Shown here in pieces: positions 15,114-25,100 of a stretch of DNA of 64,000 bases. The notes beneath the pieces were generated by a model. That model was not told the DNA's origin. It saw only the letters and a list, made by a program, of their open reading frames with translations, and ran no database searches. The DNA lies in NCBI RefSeq assembly GCF_034258515.1, contig NZ_CP139438.1, forward strand, positions 3,596,001 to 3,660,000, written 5' to 3'. The position numbers and the translations under genes are program-made. The DNA comes from Pseudarthrobacter oxydans. Its GTDB lineage: Bacteria > Actinomycetota > Actinomycetes > Actinomycetales > Micrococcaceae. The stretch's first letter is position 1. Every line of letters starts with the position of its first letter.

Positions 15114-15800
15114 CTAGAGTTCCTCCACCACCAGGTTGCGGTAGGCCGCCCGGAGCGGGGCCATGTGCCGGAAGCCCAGGTAGCCGGCCCCAAGCACCTT
15201 GCCGGACGGATCCTGCCACTCAAGCAGCGGCAACCCGTTGATGGAAAAAGCCACGCGTGGACCGTCCTTCTCCACCTCCAGGCGGTAGAAGTCCACCGCG
15301 TCCCCGGCAGGCGGCAACGGATCGGCACCCTGAGCCACCAGCTGAAAACCGGCGCTCTTGCGCAGGTTGCAGGTGCGGAAGGCCCGCTCGGACTCGTATT
15401 TGTGCCGGAAGTAGGAGATGTGCAGGGCATCGATGTCCCCGGAATGGTATTGCGGGTAGTACCCCGTCCGCGGTGCGAGCCCGGGTGAGAACAGGTCCCG
15501 CCCGCCGTGCCCCCGGGCGGCGAAGAAGAGCATGGCCAGGCCCGGCTCCTCCAGCGGAAGGAACTCCCAGCTGATCCGGACTCCGTCCGGGAACTCCACC
15601 GGGCACCAGAACGTCCAGTGCGCGTGGTCCCCGAATTCCGCGTCGTCCAGCGAACCCGAAAGTTCCAGCGCACCGCCATGACCGCCCACGCTCAGCGGCC
15701 CTTCCGCCACCCAGTCTGCAACATCCTCCGGCCCGGTCAGTGCGTTGCTGTAGAGCACCTTCGTCCCCGGGCCAGGCGTTCCCAAGCCAGGCGTGCCCAC
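15114..15800 (-). CDS. DUF1961-family protein (concanavalin-like fold)
   Basis: A 228-residue protein without signal peptide. Segments WTFWCPVEFPDGVRISWEFLPLEEPGLAMLFFAA, YHSGDIDALHISYFR and FYRLEVEKDGPRVAFSINGLPLLEW match DUF1961, a jelly-roll family often found beside rhamnogalacturonan genes. Its fold resembles DUF1080-type proteins, some of which act on 3-keto-glycosides, so a catalytic role on an oxidised sugar is possible but inferred. The GTG start at 15800 directly follows the TAA of the acetylesterase gene. It is the last gene of the LplABC operon. Confidence 0.75.
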   Translation of the reverse strand: MGTPGLGTPGPGTKVLYSNALTGPEDVADWVAEGPLSVGGHGGALELSGSLDDAEFGDHAHWTFWCPVEFPDGVRISWEFLPLEEPGLAMLFFAARGHGGRDLFSPGLAPRTGYYPQYHSGDIDALHISYFRHKYESERAFRTCNLRKSAGFQLVAQGADPLPPAGDAVDFYRLEVEKDGPRVAFSINGLPLLEWQDPSGKVLGAGYLGFRHMAPLRAAYRNLVVEEL

Positions 15801-16502
15801 TTAGCTGCGTCCCGCCGTCGTACTTAACGCACCGTCCGGGACCAGCCCCAGCTCCTGGAGCTCCGCGGCAACATGCTCCGCCACCAGGGCGGCTCCCGGC
15901 TGGGAAAAGTGGGTGTTGTCCGCCAGCCCTTCCGGCCAGTAGGCGTGCGTGCCCGGCGCAAAGTGGCAGAAGAGGGACGCCGAGTCCTCCGGTCCCAGGC
16001 GAAGGTAAAGCCCGCGCGTCCACGCGTTCAGGTCAACCACCGGCAGCCCCAGCTCCAGGCCGATTTCCCGGACCACCTCCGGGTAGTCCTCCAGGCTCGG
16101 CTCCAGGATCCCTTCCACAGCAGCGTCCGACGGCGGCGCGTCCAGGAAGTGCCGCCGCTCCACCGGGGTGCACAGGACGGGAAGCGCCCCGCGGCTCCGC
16201 ACGTCCCCGGCCATGGTGCGCAGGTTCGCCGCGTAACCGGTGCGGGCCGCGAGGTGTTGCCTCTTCTGGTCGTTGTGGCCGAACTGGATCAGCACCAGGT
16301 CCCCCTCGGCTGCTTCCGAAAGCAGCCGGCCCCACAGACCCTCCTCCCGGAAGGACTCCGTGCTTGCCCCGCCCTTGGCGAAGTTGTGCACGGCCGCCCG
16401 CCTGTAGGCATGCGGCGCAAGCTGCGCTCCCCAGCCGCTCATGGGGTACTCATGCGTGGGGCAGTTGGCCACCGTGGAATCTCCGGCGAGCAGGATTTTC
16501 AT
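15801..16502 (-). CDS. rhgT: Rhamnogalacturonan acetylesterase-type SGNH hydrolase
   Basis: A 233-residue SGNH/GDSL esterase. Block I is GDSTVANC (Ser at residue 8), block II has the Gly in NFAKGGAS, block III is QFGHNDQKR, and block V is ADNTHFSQPGA with the Asp-His pair. These are the features of rhamnogalacturonan acetylesterases (YesT/RhgT type). No signal peptide is seen, so it probably acts in the cytoplasm on imported oligosaccharides. It lies 30 nt after the second permease gene in the same operon. Confidence 0.88.
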   Translation of the reverse strand: MKILLAGDSTVANCPTHEYPMSGWGAQLAPHAYRRAAVHNFAKGGASTESFREEGLWGRLLSEAAEGDLVLIQFGHNDQKRQHLAARTGYAANLRTMAGDVRSRGALPVLCTPVERRHFLDAPPSDAAVEGILEPSLEDYPEVVREIGLELGLPVVDLNAWTRGLYLRLGPEDSASLFCHFAPGTHAYWPEGLADNTHFSQPGAALVAEHVAAELQELGLVPDGALSTTAGRS

Positions 16503-16532
16503 GCTGTGCTTTCTGGTAGTCCGGCTCCCCCA

Positions 16533-17405
16533 TCAGCCCTTGACGGAGCCGATGAGCATGCCTTTGGCGAAGTGTTTTTGCAGGAACGGGTAGAAGACCA
16601 GGATGGGCAGGGTTGCCACCACGATGACCGCGAATTTGATGCCCTGTTCCGGCGGGATGTAGTTGGGGTCCACGTTTCCGGTGCCGAGCAGGTCGGAGGA
16701 GGCTGTGACCTGGCGCAGGTACATCTGCAGGGTCCATTTGGAGTTGTCGGAGAGGTAGAGCAGGGGTGACATGAAGTCGTTCCAGATGCCGACCGCGTAG
16801 AACAGCGCGAACGTGGCCAGCACCGGTTTGGACAGCGGCAGCAGGATGCGCCAGAGGATCCCGACCTCGGTGGCGCCGTCCATCTTGGCGGATTCCTCGA
16901 GCTCGGCGGGAAGCTCCTGGAAGAAGTTCTTGACGATGATCAGGCTGAACGGGTTGATGGCGGCCGGCAGGATCAGGGCCCAGTAGCTGTTGAGCAGGCC
17001 GAGGTCCTTGACCAGCAGGAAAGTGGGAATCATGCCGCCGGAGAAGACCATGGCGAAGACCACCAGGGACAGGATGAGCTTGCGGCCGCGGAGGTTCCGT
17101 TTGGCCAGCGGGTAGGCCATGGTGACGGTCAGGATCAGCTGGACCCCGGTGCCCACGGCGGTGACCAGGACAGTGGTGACCAGGGCGCGGATGAAGGCGG
17201 GCGTGGAGAAGATGTACTCGTAGGAGCCCAGGGAAAACTGTTCGGGCCAGACGAAGAAGGCCCGCCGGGTGATCTCGGCTTCGGTGGCGAAGGAACCGGC
17301 GAAAACATAGATGAACGGCAGCAGGGTGATGATGCCGATCAGGGCCAGGAAGACGTAGTTGGCGGCGTCGAAAATCCGGCCGCCGGTGGTGTTGTGAATC
17401 TTCAT
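16533..17405 (-). CDS. Carbohydrate ABC transporter permease, LplC/YtcP type
   Basis: A 290-residue inner-membrane permease with six predicted spans, the first at ANYVFLALIGIITLLPFIYVFAGS. The EAA-like loop is ELEESAKMDGATEVGILWRILLPLSKP. A short GLLNSYWALILPAAINPFSLII region and the C-terminal GMLIGSVKG are typical of the LplC subfamily. Its start overlaps the stop of the partner permease (TAATG). It probably imports rhamnogalacturonan oligosaccharides, judged from its neighbours. Confidence 0.92.
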   Translation of the reverse strand: MKIHNTTGGRIFDAANYVFLALIGIITLLPFIYVFAGSFATEAEITRRAFFVWPEQFSLGSYEYIFSTPAFIRALVTTVLVTAVGTGVQLILTVTMAYPLAKRNLRGRKLILSLVVFAMVFSGGMIPTFLLVKDLGLLNSYWALILPAAINPFSLIIVKNFFQELPAELEESAKMDGATEVGILWRILLPLSKPVLATFALFYAVGIWNDFMSPLLYLSDNSKWTLQMYLRQVTASSDLLGTGNVDPNYIPPEQGIKFAVIVVATLPILVFYPFLQKHFAKGMLIGSVKG

Positions 17406-18376
17406 TAGAACAGTCCGCTCTGGTTGAACCGCTTGGCCAGGGCGTTGGTGCCGAAGATCAGCACGATGCCCACCAGGGATTTGAACAGTCCCACCGCGGT
17501 GGAATAGGAGTAGGCGCCCTGGGTGATGCCCACGAAGTAGACGTAGGTGTCGAAGACGTCAGCGACATCGCGGTTCAGGGCGTTGGTCATCAGGTAGATC
17601 TGCTCGAAGCCGGTGTTGAGCATCTGCCCGATCGCGAGGATGAGCATCACGATGATGGTGGAGCGGATCCCGGGCAGGGTGATGTGCCATACCCGGCGGA
17701 ACCGTCCGGCGCCGTCAATGATGGCGGCCTCGTACTGGTCCTGGTCCACGGTGGCCAGGGCGGCGAGGAAGATGATGGTTCCCCAGCCGGTGTTCTTCCA
17801 GATCTCCTGGAGCACGATCAGCGGCCGGAACCAGGCAGGGTCGGACAGGAAGTCGATGTCCGTGCCCATCACGTTGTTCAGGAACAGGAACAGCGGGCCG
17901 AAGTCCAGCGCGAACAGCAGGAAACTCAGCGACGCCACGATGGTCCACGACAGAAAGTGCGGGATGTAGACCAGGGTCTGGACGGTGCGCTTGAGGATGG
18001 AGAGGCGGACCTCGTTCAGCAGCAGCGCCAGCACGATGGTCAGCGGGAACGCGATACCCAGGTTCAGGAACGCCAGGATCAGCGTGTTGCCCAGCAGCCG
18101 GGGGAAGTCCGGGTTGGCGAAGAAGTCCTGGAAATGCTGGAACCCCACCCACGGGCTGCCGTTCACCCCGAGGAACGGGACGTAGTCCTTGAAGGCGATC
18201 GACACCCCGTACATCGGGGCGTAGCGGAAGACGGCGAAATAGAGCACGCCGGGCAGCAGCAGGAGGTACAGCCACTTATAGTGCGCGAAGTGGACGGAGA
18301 ACCTGCCCCGCGGCCGGGGAGCGGAGACGGGCTGCGCCCGCTCCCCGGCCTGGGCGTCAATGACAGGGGCTGCCAT
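17405..18376 (-). CDS. Carbohydrate ABC transporter permease, LplB/YteP type
   Basis: A 323-residue permease. The segment HYKWLYLLLLPGVLYFAVFRYAPMYGVSIAFKDY starts the LplB signature. The EAA loop is QYEAAIIDGAGRFRRVWHITLPGI and would contact an ATPase. About 30 cytoplasmic residues precede the first span. Its ATG directly follows the binding-protein stop (TAA then ATG), so the two are translationally linked. No ATPase gene lies in the operon. Confidence 0.92.
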   Translation of the reverse strand: MAAPVIDAQAGERAQPVSAPRPRGRFSVHFAHYKWLYLLLLPGVLYFAVFRYAPMYGVSIAFKDYVPFLGVNGSPWVGFQHFQDFFANPDFPRLLGNTLILAFLNLGIAFPLTIVLALLLNEVRLSILKRTVQTLVYIPHFLSWTIVASLSFLLFALDFGPLFLFLNNVMGTDIDFLSDPAWFRPLIVLQEIWKNTGWGTIIFLAALATVDQDQYEAAIIDGAGRFRRVWHITLPGIRSTIIVMLILAIGQMLNTGFEQIYLMTNALNRDVADVFDTYVYFVGITQGAYSYSTAVGLFKSLVGIVLIFGTNALAKRFNQSGLF

Positions 18377-19906
18377 TTACTTGCTGTCCTGCCAGAGCTT
18401 GTTGATTTCTTCCTGGACCTTGTCGCCGCCGCTGCTCTTCCACAGCTTGATGGCGTCCTTCAGGCCCTGCTCATCAATCTGGCCGGCCAGGTACTTGATC
18501 CGGGCATCGGCCACAATGTTGTCCAGCTGCGCGCCCTTGGCCACATACGTGGGTGAGACGAAGGCTGCTGCCGGGTTGTAGACCGCGCTCTTGAGGTCCT
18601 CGGCCATGACCTCGACCCGCTTGTCGAAGACCTCCTGTTCGTAGCCCGAGGCCTGCTTGACCGGGTAGAAGTTGTTGCCCGTGACGTTCATTCCCAGCTG
18701 GGCGTAGCTCTTGATATCGGTGTTGACCACCTTGCCCTCAGGGGTCTCGGGTTTGATGGTGGCGGCCTTGCCGTCCTCCACCGTGAAGTTCACGCCCTCG
18801 ATGCCGTTGTTCAGCAGGACAGCGGTTTCCTTGGAGTTCATCTTGTTCAGGAACTCCAGCACGGTCTTCAGCTCGGCCTCGGTCCGGACGCTGGTTTTGG
18901 GAATGGCCAGGAAGCCGGAGTAACCGTCGGTGGGATGTGTGTGCAGTTCACCGTCCGGGCCTTCGAGCCCGCCGACAAAGCCGACCTTGTTTTCAAAGTC
19001 GTTGGGGTTGGCCTGCTTGAACAGGTTGATCAGCACGCTGACACGGGAGTCGACGTCGATAATGATGCCGCCCTTGCCGTTGAAGAAGGGCTCGTTCCAC
19101 TTGGTCCCGTCGAAGGTGGCAAAGTCAGGGTTGATGAGCTTCTCATCCACCATCTTCTTGACGAAGCGGTTGGCTTCGATGAACTCTTCGGTCTCAAAGC
19201 TCGGGACCAGCTTGCCGTCACGTTCGGCCCAGCGGTTGCCGGCGCCGTACCAGGTTTCGATCATGTCGTAGGGGCTGTTGGACCCCAATGCGCCCCACTT
19301 CGGGATGGTGATGCCCCAGGTATCGTTCCGGCCGTTGCCGTCCGGGTCCTGTTCCGTGAAGGCCTTGGCCACCTTGTAGAGGTCCTCGGTGGTTTTGGGC
19401 GCTTGCAGGCCCAGTTTGTCCAGCCAGTCCTGGCGGAACATGACAGCCGAGCGGATCGGGTTGCGGGCGCGGTAAACGCCGTAGACCTTGCCATTGATGC
19501 TGGCGTTCCGCTCCACCGCCGGGGAAGTGGACTTCAGGTTTGGGTACTCTTTGAGCTTATCCGTGAGGTCCCAGAAGGCACCCGCTTCGGCGTTCTTGAC
19601 GAAGCCTGGGGACTTGCTCTGCACCACCAGGACGTGCGGAATCTCGGACGAAGCCAGCGTGATGTTCATCTTGTCTTCATAGGAGGCGTTTGGCGTCCAG
19701 GCGATATTGACGTCCTTCCCTGTGAGTTCCTCCAACTTCTTTTGGACGGCGCCGTCCGCGGAGGGCGGCTGCGCCTCGAGGAAGGGGGCCATCACGTTGA
19801 TGGCGGCCAGGTCCGCGGACTGGGTTTCCCCGGCTCCGCAGGCTGTCAGTGTCAGGGCCGTGGCGGTCACGACGGCGGCGGCCAGGCTGAGTTTTCTGGT
19901 AATCAT
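18377..19906 (-). CDS. Extracellular sugar-binding lipoprotein, LplA/YtcQ type
   Basis: A 509-residue lipoprotein with signal peptide and lipobox LTAC (Cys near residue 23). The long type-1 solute-binding domain (ELTGKDVNIAWTPNASYEDKMNITLASSEIPHVL, YGVYRARNPIRSAVMFRQDWLDKLG) is typical of LplA proteins that take large oligosaccharides. AAGGAA lies before the ATG. It is the first gene of the importer operon, downstream of a LacI-type operator at 19960-19971. The substrate is inferred to be rhamnogalacturonan fragments. Confidence 0.92.
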   Translation of the reverse strand: MITRKLSLAAAVVTATALTLTACGAGETQSADLAAINVMAPFLEAQPPSADGAVQKKLEELTGKDVNIAWTPNASYEDKMNITLASSEIPHVLVVQSKSPGFVKNAEAGAFWDLTDKLKEYPNLKSTSPAVERNASINGKVYGVYRARNPIRSAVMFRQDWLDKLGLQAPKTTEDLYKVAKAFTEQDPDGNGRNDTWGITIPKWGALGSNSPYDMIETWYGAGNRWAERDGKLVPSFETEEFIEANRFVKKMVDEKLINPDFATFDGTKWNEPFFNGKGGIIIDVDSRVSVLINLFKQANPNDFENKVGFVGGLEGPDGELHTHPTDGYSGFLAIPKTSVRTEAELKTVLEFLNKMNSKETAVLLNNGIEGVNFTVEDGKAATIKPETPEGKVVNTDIKSYAQLGMNVTGNNFYPVKQASGYEQEVFDKRVEVMAEDLKSAVYNPAAAFVSPTYVAKGAQLDNIVADARIKYLAGQIDEQGLKDAIKLWKSSGGDKVQEEINKLWQDSK

Positions 19907-19959
19907 GTTGTTCCTTTTCCACTTCTTCGGGGTTGGTTGGCGAGCATGGCTAGAGGTTT

Positions 19960-19971
19960 TGATACGTTTCA
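19960..19971. promoter_or_regulatory. LacI-type operator upstream of the LplABC operon
   Basis: TGATACGTTTCA (minus strand TGAAACGTATCA) is a near-palindrome of the same class as the two sites at the rhaM promoter. It lies in the 135-nt gap between yesL and the binding-protein gene, 53 nt before the ATG of the latter. I see no convincing -35/-10 pair around it. Confidence 0.55.
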
Positions 19972-20041
19972 GTAGTGCGGTGAGGCCGACGGCGGCAAGG
20001 GCCGGAGCACCGGCGCAGGACTTCCTGGCGGGTACGACGGG

Positions 20042-20710
20042 TCAGGCCACTGAGGCCACCGGGACGGCATCATCGGGGGCAGCCGCTTCCGCCGTGGCGA
20101 CCGATTCGTCATTGGCGCTGAAGAACCTGTCGCACAGCCAGCCTGTAACGAACAGCCAGGCGCCGACGCTGAAGAACGGGATCAGGCCGGGGACCGTGCT
20201 GCTCGCATAGAACGCGGCAGCGGAGATGAACAGCAGGATGACGGTTCCAGCCAGATGCCGGAAGGCAAAACGGGACGACGTGAGCAGGTACCGGGCCAGG
20301 GGCAGCTCATACCGCGCATACATGGGAAAGAGGTAGCACGCTGCCCCGGCCAGGAAGATGGCCACCACGAAGATTCCTGCCGCAACGAGCTGCGAAATGA
20401 CATCGCCGGAGCGCGAAAAGTAGTTCCAGTTCATGGCCAGGACTACCGCCACACCCATGACGGGCAGGGCGATGGCATTGGCTCTGCCGAAGTTGCTGAA
20501 GTAGTGGGAAGCAAAGCTCCGAGCCAGCGGAGCCTCACTCCCCCGCACCCGCTTTCGTATTGCGATATGGGCGGCCGCGGTGGCCGGACCGGCACCGAGG
20601 ATGCCCGCGCCAGCCAGGGCAAAGAAGATCCACAGCAGGTTCAGGCAGGCGATCCAAAGGAGCGTGTCAAAGAACGAGTAGGCACGGGCGTTGAAGGATC
20701 CAGACGGCAT
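20042..20710 (-). CDS. YesL-family (DUF624) membrane protein
   Basis: A 222-residue membrane protein. The segment LLWIACLNLLWIFFALAGAGILGAGPATAAAHIAIRKRVRGSEAPLARSFASHYFSNF matches the DUF624 signature. About five membrane spans are visible. In Bacillus subtilis yesL starts the rhamnogalacturonan cluster next to the binding-protein importer, and here it lies upstream of the LplABC genes on the same strand. Its function is unknown; an accessory role in oligosaccharide import is commonly assumed. Confidence 0.8.
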   Translation of the reverse strand: MPSGSFNARAYSFFDTLLWIACLNLLWIFFALAGAGILGAGPATAAAHIAIRKRVRGSEAPLARSFASHYFSNFGRANAIALPVMGVAVVLAMNWNYFSRSGDVISQLVAAGIFVVAIFLAGAACYLFPMYARYELPLARYLLTSSRFAFRHLAGTVILLFISAAAFYASSTVPGLIPFFSVGAWLFVTGWLCDRFFSANDESVATAEAAAPDDAVPVASVA

Positions 20711-20792
20711 GGCGCAGCTCCCTCCATTTCTCCATCGTTGCAGAGGCGAAGGCGGTAGTGGTCCGCGTCACGCCAGTAATCGGTTTCTCGAA

Positions 20793-20822
20793 AATCTAGA
20801 CCCCCTGAGGCGGTCGGGTCAA
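20793..20822 (-). promoter_or_regulatory. Promoter of the yesL gene
   Basis: Minus-strand TTGACC (20822-20817) and TAGATT (20798-20793) are separated by 18 nt. The operator at 20832-20843 lies 9 nt upstream of this -35. Confidence 0.55.
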
Positions 20823-20831
20823 GCCAATTTT

Positions 20832-20897
20832 TGAATCGTTACATAACTGGACTCCAACCCTTCCCGTCCCGCACACTGGTTGGTGGAAAGCGCTTGC
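20832..20897. promoter_or_regulatory. Two LacI-type operators in the yesL / GH78-operon divergent region
   Basis: TGAATCGTTACA at 20832-20843 is of the rhamnose class. GGAAAGCGCTTGC at 20885-20897 is of the second class seen near the other LacI gene. The 237-nt divergent gap thus carries one site of each class, which suggests joint control by both regulators. Confidence 0.6.
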
Positions 20898-20947
20898 TGA
20901 ATCCTGCTCGCGCAACGGCCAGTGCCCGCCGGGCAGAACGGAGAACC

Positions 20948-22186
20948 ATGGGAACGCCAGGAGGCACCCGTTCCACCGAAACGCCCGCCGAAGCGTCCGC
21001 CGGGGCCTGGGCGCCTGCCATGGGCGGCAGCAGGGCAGCCAGGGTGGCCCTCGTCGGCGTGCACGGCTTCGGCACCCACCACCTCCGCAACCTTGAACGG
21101 CTCCAGGCGGCAGGCGCCGTCGAACTCATTGCCGTGGCGGACCCGCAGCCGCCGGAAGCCGGTTCCCTCCCGCCGTCGGCCGCGGTCTATCCGGGGCTGG
21201 CCGAGCTGCTCGCCGCCACCCGGACGCTGGACCTGGTCATCGTGGCAACCCCCATCCAGACCCATGCCCCGCTGGCGCTGGCGGCCCTGCGGACAGACGC
21301 GGACCTCTACCTGGAGAAGCCTCCCGTTGCGTCATTGGCGGACTTCAACCGGCTCTGTGACGCAGCCGCGGCATCGGGCAGAAGCGTCCAGGTGGGGTTC
21401 CAGAGCCTCGGTTCGCATGCCCTTCAGGCCATCGAAGACCTGCTGGCGGACGGCACCATCGGCACGCTCCAGGGCATTTCGGCCACGGGCCGCTGGGTCC
21501 GCGACCGGGCGTACTACAAACGCTCACGGTGGGCCGGAAAGCGCAGCATCAACGGCGTGGACGTGGTGGACGGTGTGGCCACCAATCCCCTGGCGCATGC
21601 CGTGGCAACGGCGTTGAGGATCGCCGGGGCACGGACCACGGCTGATGTGGTGTCCGTGGAAACCGAGCTGTACCGTGCCAACGATATCGAGTCCGATGAC
21701 ACCTCGGTGATCCGTATCCGCACGGTGTCCGGCCTGCCCATCACCTGCGCCCTCACCATCTGCGCGACGGAATCGGTGGAGCCCTGCGTCACCCTCCAGG
21801 GATCAGCCGGAACTGCCGTGTTCCACTACACGGAGGACCGCCTGAGCGTCACCACGGAGGCCGGCACCTCCGAGGAAACCTATGGCCGCGACGACCTCAC
21901 CGAGAACCTCCTGGCGCACCGGAACGGCGGAACCCCGCTGACCAGCCCGCTGCTGGACAGCGGCGCATTCATGCTGGTCCTGGAAGCGGTCCGGACCGCT
22001 CCGCCGCCCGCGCCCATCGGTGATGCGCACGTCCGGTGGGAGGGGGCAGGTGAAGCAGCCCGCGCCGTCGTCCTTGACATCGAGTCGGCACTGGACCGTG
22101 CCGGCCGCGGGCATGCCACGTTCAGCGAGCTGGGCCTGCCGTGGGCCACCCGTGCCCCTCACGCCTTCAGCCTGCCGGTTTCCTGA
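20948..22186 (+). CDS. Gfo/Idh/MocA-family oxidoreductase
   Basis: A 412-residue NAD(P)-dependent sugar oxidoreductase. The Rossmann start is VALVGVHGFGTHHL, with Ala/His variation in the usual glycine loop, followed by AVADPQPP and VIVATPIQTHAPLAL. The catalytic EKPP motif is LYLEKPPVASL. The second half has the alpha/beta substrate domain. The start ATG at 20948 has GGAG 5 nt before it. It is closely similar over its length to the N-terminal part of the 700-residue protein at 40256. It overlaps the rhamnosidase start by one base (TGATG). The sugar substrate is unknown. Confidence 0.88.
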   Translation: MGTPGGTRSTETPAEASAGAWAPAMGGSRAARVALVGVHGFGTHHLRNLERLQAAGAVELIAVADPQPPEAGSLPPSAAVYPGLAELLAATRTLDLVIVATPIQTHAPLALAALRTDADLYLEKPPVASLADFNRLCDAAAASGRSVQVGFQSLGSHALQAIEDLLADGTIGTLQGISATGRWVRDRAYYKRSRWAGKRSINGVDVVDGVATNPLAHAVATALRIAGARTTADVVSVETELYRANDIESDDTSVIRIRTVSGLPITCALTICATESVEPCVTLQGSAGTAVFHYTEDRLSVTTEAGTSEETYGRDDLTENLLAHRNGGTPLTSPLLDSGAFMLVLEAVRTAPPPAPIGDAHVRWEGAGEAARAVVLDIESALDRAGRGHATFSELGLPWATRAPHAFSLPVS

Positions 22187-25100
22187 TGCGCCGGCAGTGG
22201 GCAGGAAAGGCCCCGGCACGCAAAGCACCAGCCACCGCCACCGGCCAGCTGCACGCCGTCAACCTCCTGACCGACGGCCTCGCGGCCTGCCTGACGGCCA
22301 CGCCGCGGCCCACCTTCAGCTGGCAACTTGCCCAGCAGGAGGGCGCAGACCCGGCGCGCGCACTGCAGACCGGCTTTGAAATCACGGTGGAAGACTCACA
22401 AGGGGTGAAGTTTTGGAGTTCGGGGCCGGTCCCCTCCGCCGCCCAGCGGGGCGTCCCCTATCGCGGGCCAGCGCTCGACGACGACACAGACTATGCCTGG
22501 CGCGTGCGGGTCCGCGACGCAGCAGGAATGCCCGGGGCCTGGTCCGCGGCGCAGCCTTTCAGCACCGGGCTTGCCGATCCTTCCTGGCAGGCGGACTGGA
22601 TCAGGAGGGTGCCCGGCGGCCGCGCACCCCTGGAAATCCTGGACAACGCCCTGCGGGTGGCGGGCTCGCCGTTCCTGCCGGTTCCCTGCCCGCCTGTCCG
22701 CAGCTTCCGCCTTGAAGCCCGCGTCCGGCCGGCCATGGGATGGGCGGGACTGATCCTGCGGAGCAACGGACCCGGCACAGGCCTGCTGCTGGAACTCAAC
22801 ACGGCGGGCGAGGTGGTCCTGCGGCATGCACCGGAATGGGACATTCCCGCCCCGGGCGCCCCGGAGACCGCCGAGCTGGCCACGGCCCGGCTGCCGCGCC
22901 AGGACCTGGCGTCCGGCTCGTGGCAGGACCTGGCGTCCGGCTCGTGGCAGGACCTGGTGGTCACTGATGACGGGCTGGCCATCAGAGTCTCCCTGGACGG
23001 TGTGGAACTCTTGGCCGTGCATGAGCCGGCCGCTGCCGGGTCCGCCGGCAAACTCGCCCTGCACCAGGGTCCGCGGACCCAGGCCGAGTACGCGTCCCTT
23101 CGCATCACCAGCGCCAGCGCCCTGCTGCTGGACCACAAGTTCAACGCCGCCGGGGACCACGCCCGCGCCTGCCTTGCCCACTGGAGTTCCACTACGGCGC
23201 ACCGCCAGCCGGATGAATGGACCTTGTTCCGGACCACCCTGACGTTGACCGGTACAGTGCGCCGCGCGCGGGTGTTCCTGGCCGCGAACCACCACGCGCA
23301 GCTCTCCCTGGCCGGTACCGCCTGCTTGAGCACAACATCCTTCGGCTATCCGGGCGAAGGCTACTACGACGCCGCAGACGTCACCGGGCTGCTCGCCGCC
23401 CAGCCTCCGGCCACAGCTGTTCCGCTGACGGCCCTGCTCCACTGGTACGGCCCGGGCCAAGGCCGCGCCGCCGGACTGCCCGGCCTGCTGGTCCACATCA
23501 GCGTGCAGTACACGGACGGCCGCCGGGAAGTGTTCGGCTCCGGAGCGGACTGGACCGCAGGCGAGGCGCCCTACCGGCAGTCCGGGTACCGCAACGACGA
23601 GGGCGACCCCGTGGAACACCTGGACGGGCATGCTGCCGCCGCGGCTCCCTCCGCCGCCGATGACCTGCCCGCCGCGATCAGTTACGGCGGCCACCCGGCA
23701 CCGGAATTTCCCCGGCTGCACCCGCGCCGCACTTTCCTTGCCCAGGAATTCGCGGCGCCCAAGGCCTTTCTGGCGGCTGACGACGGCACGCTGGTGGCGG
23801 ACTTCGGCCAGGTCCTTCCCGGGCGCCCCGAAGTGGACTTCCTGGACGGCGTTCCCGGCCGCACCCTTATGATCCGTACCGGCTACACCCTCCGGTCCGA
23901 CGGACGGGTGGACACCGGAAGGACGGCAAGCCAGAACACGGACATGTCCTTCCCGTATACGCAGTCGGCGGGCCCGCAGCAGTTCCGGGCCACGGTGCAC
24001 CTGGGCTTCCGCTACCTTGAGCTTCCCGGCTTGGACACCGCAGAGGTGAACCGGCTGGGCGCACTGGTGGTGCACGGCCGGCATCCGGGCGAGGGGAGCT
24101 TCAGCAGTTCGGATCCCGCCCTGAATGATGTGTTCAAGCTGCTGCGGGACTCAGCACTGTTCGGCGTCCAGGAGCAGTTCGTGGACACCCCTACGCGGGA
24201 GAAGGGCCAGTTCCTGGCGGACGCCGTAAACATCTCCTACGCCACGATGGCGCTCTTCGGGGAACATGCCTATACCGCCCAGGCGCTGCGGGAGTTCGGC
24301 TGGTCGGCGGCCCGGTACTGGACAGACGGCGAAGACCGGGGCCGCTACAACGCGGTATACCCCAATGGGGACGGCAAGCGCGACATCCCGGATTTCTCCC
24401 TCATGGTTCCCGAGTGGGCCGAGGAGTACCATCTGCGCACCGGGGACCTCGCCCTGGTCCGGGAACTGCTGCCGCACTGCCGCAACACCGCGGACTACGC
24501 GCTGCGGCACATTCCGGCAGATGGTCCGACGGCGGGACTGGTCACCCGGCTGGGCGGCGGTTCCGGCCCCTACCTGCACGGCATCGTGGACTGGCCCGAA
24601 CCCGGACGGTTCGGCTACGACATGGAGTGCGCGGCCAAGACAACCGTCAACGCCCAGGCCTATTCTGCACTCGTCGCCACGTCCCGGCTCTGCAGCCTGG
24701 CGGGCGACCACGAGGCCGCCATCCGCTACGCCTCGTCTGCCCGGCACCTGGCCGGCGCAATCCGCGCCCGCCTGCGCGTGGACGGTGTGATGGTGGACGG
24801 CCTGCACGCCGACGGCACACCCAGCTCGCACGCCTCACAGCACGCCACATCCTTTCCGCTGTCCTTGGGCATCACCGAGCCGGAACTGGCGGCCTCTGAC
24901 GCCCGGCGGATCGCCGCCTTGGGCATGATGCAGGGGCCCATGACCGTGCACCGCCTGGTTCGCGCACTCCTTTCCCAGGGGCTGACGGACGCCGTGCTGG
25001 ACCTTCTGACGGACAAGGACCAGCCCGGCTGGGCACGTCTTTTGGACCGCGGTGCCACCTTCACCTGGGAGGCGTGGGACCTGGTGGAGGGAACGGACTA

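Noticed and set aside
22396..24084. A 562-codon minus-strand frame antisense to GH78
   Set aside because: The GH78 frame is well supported and the antisense product has no family features.
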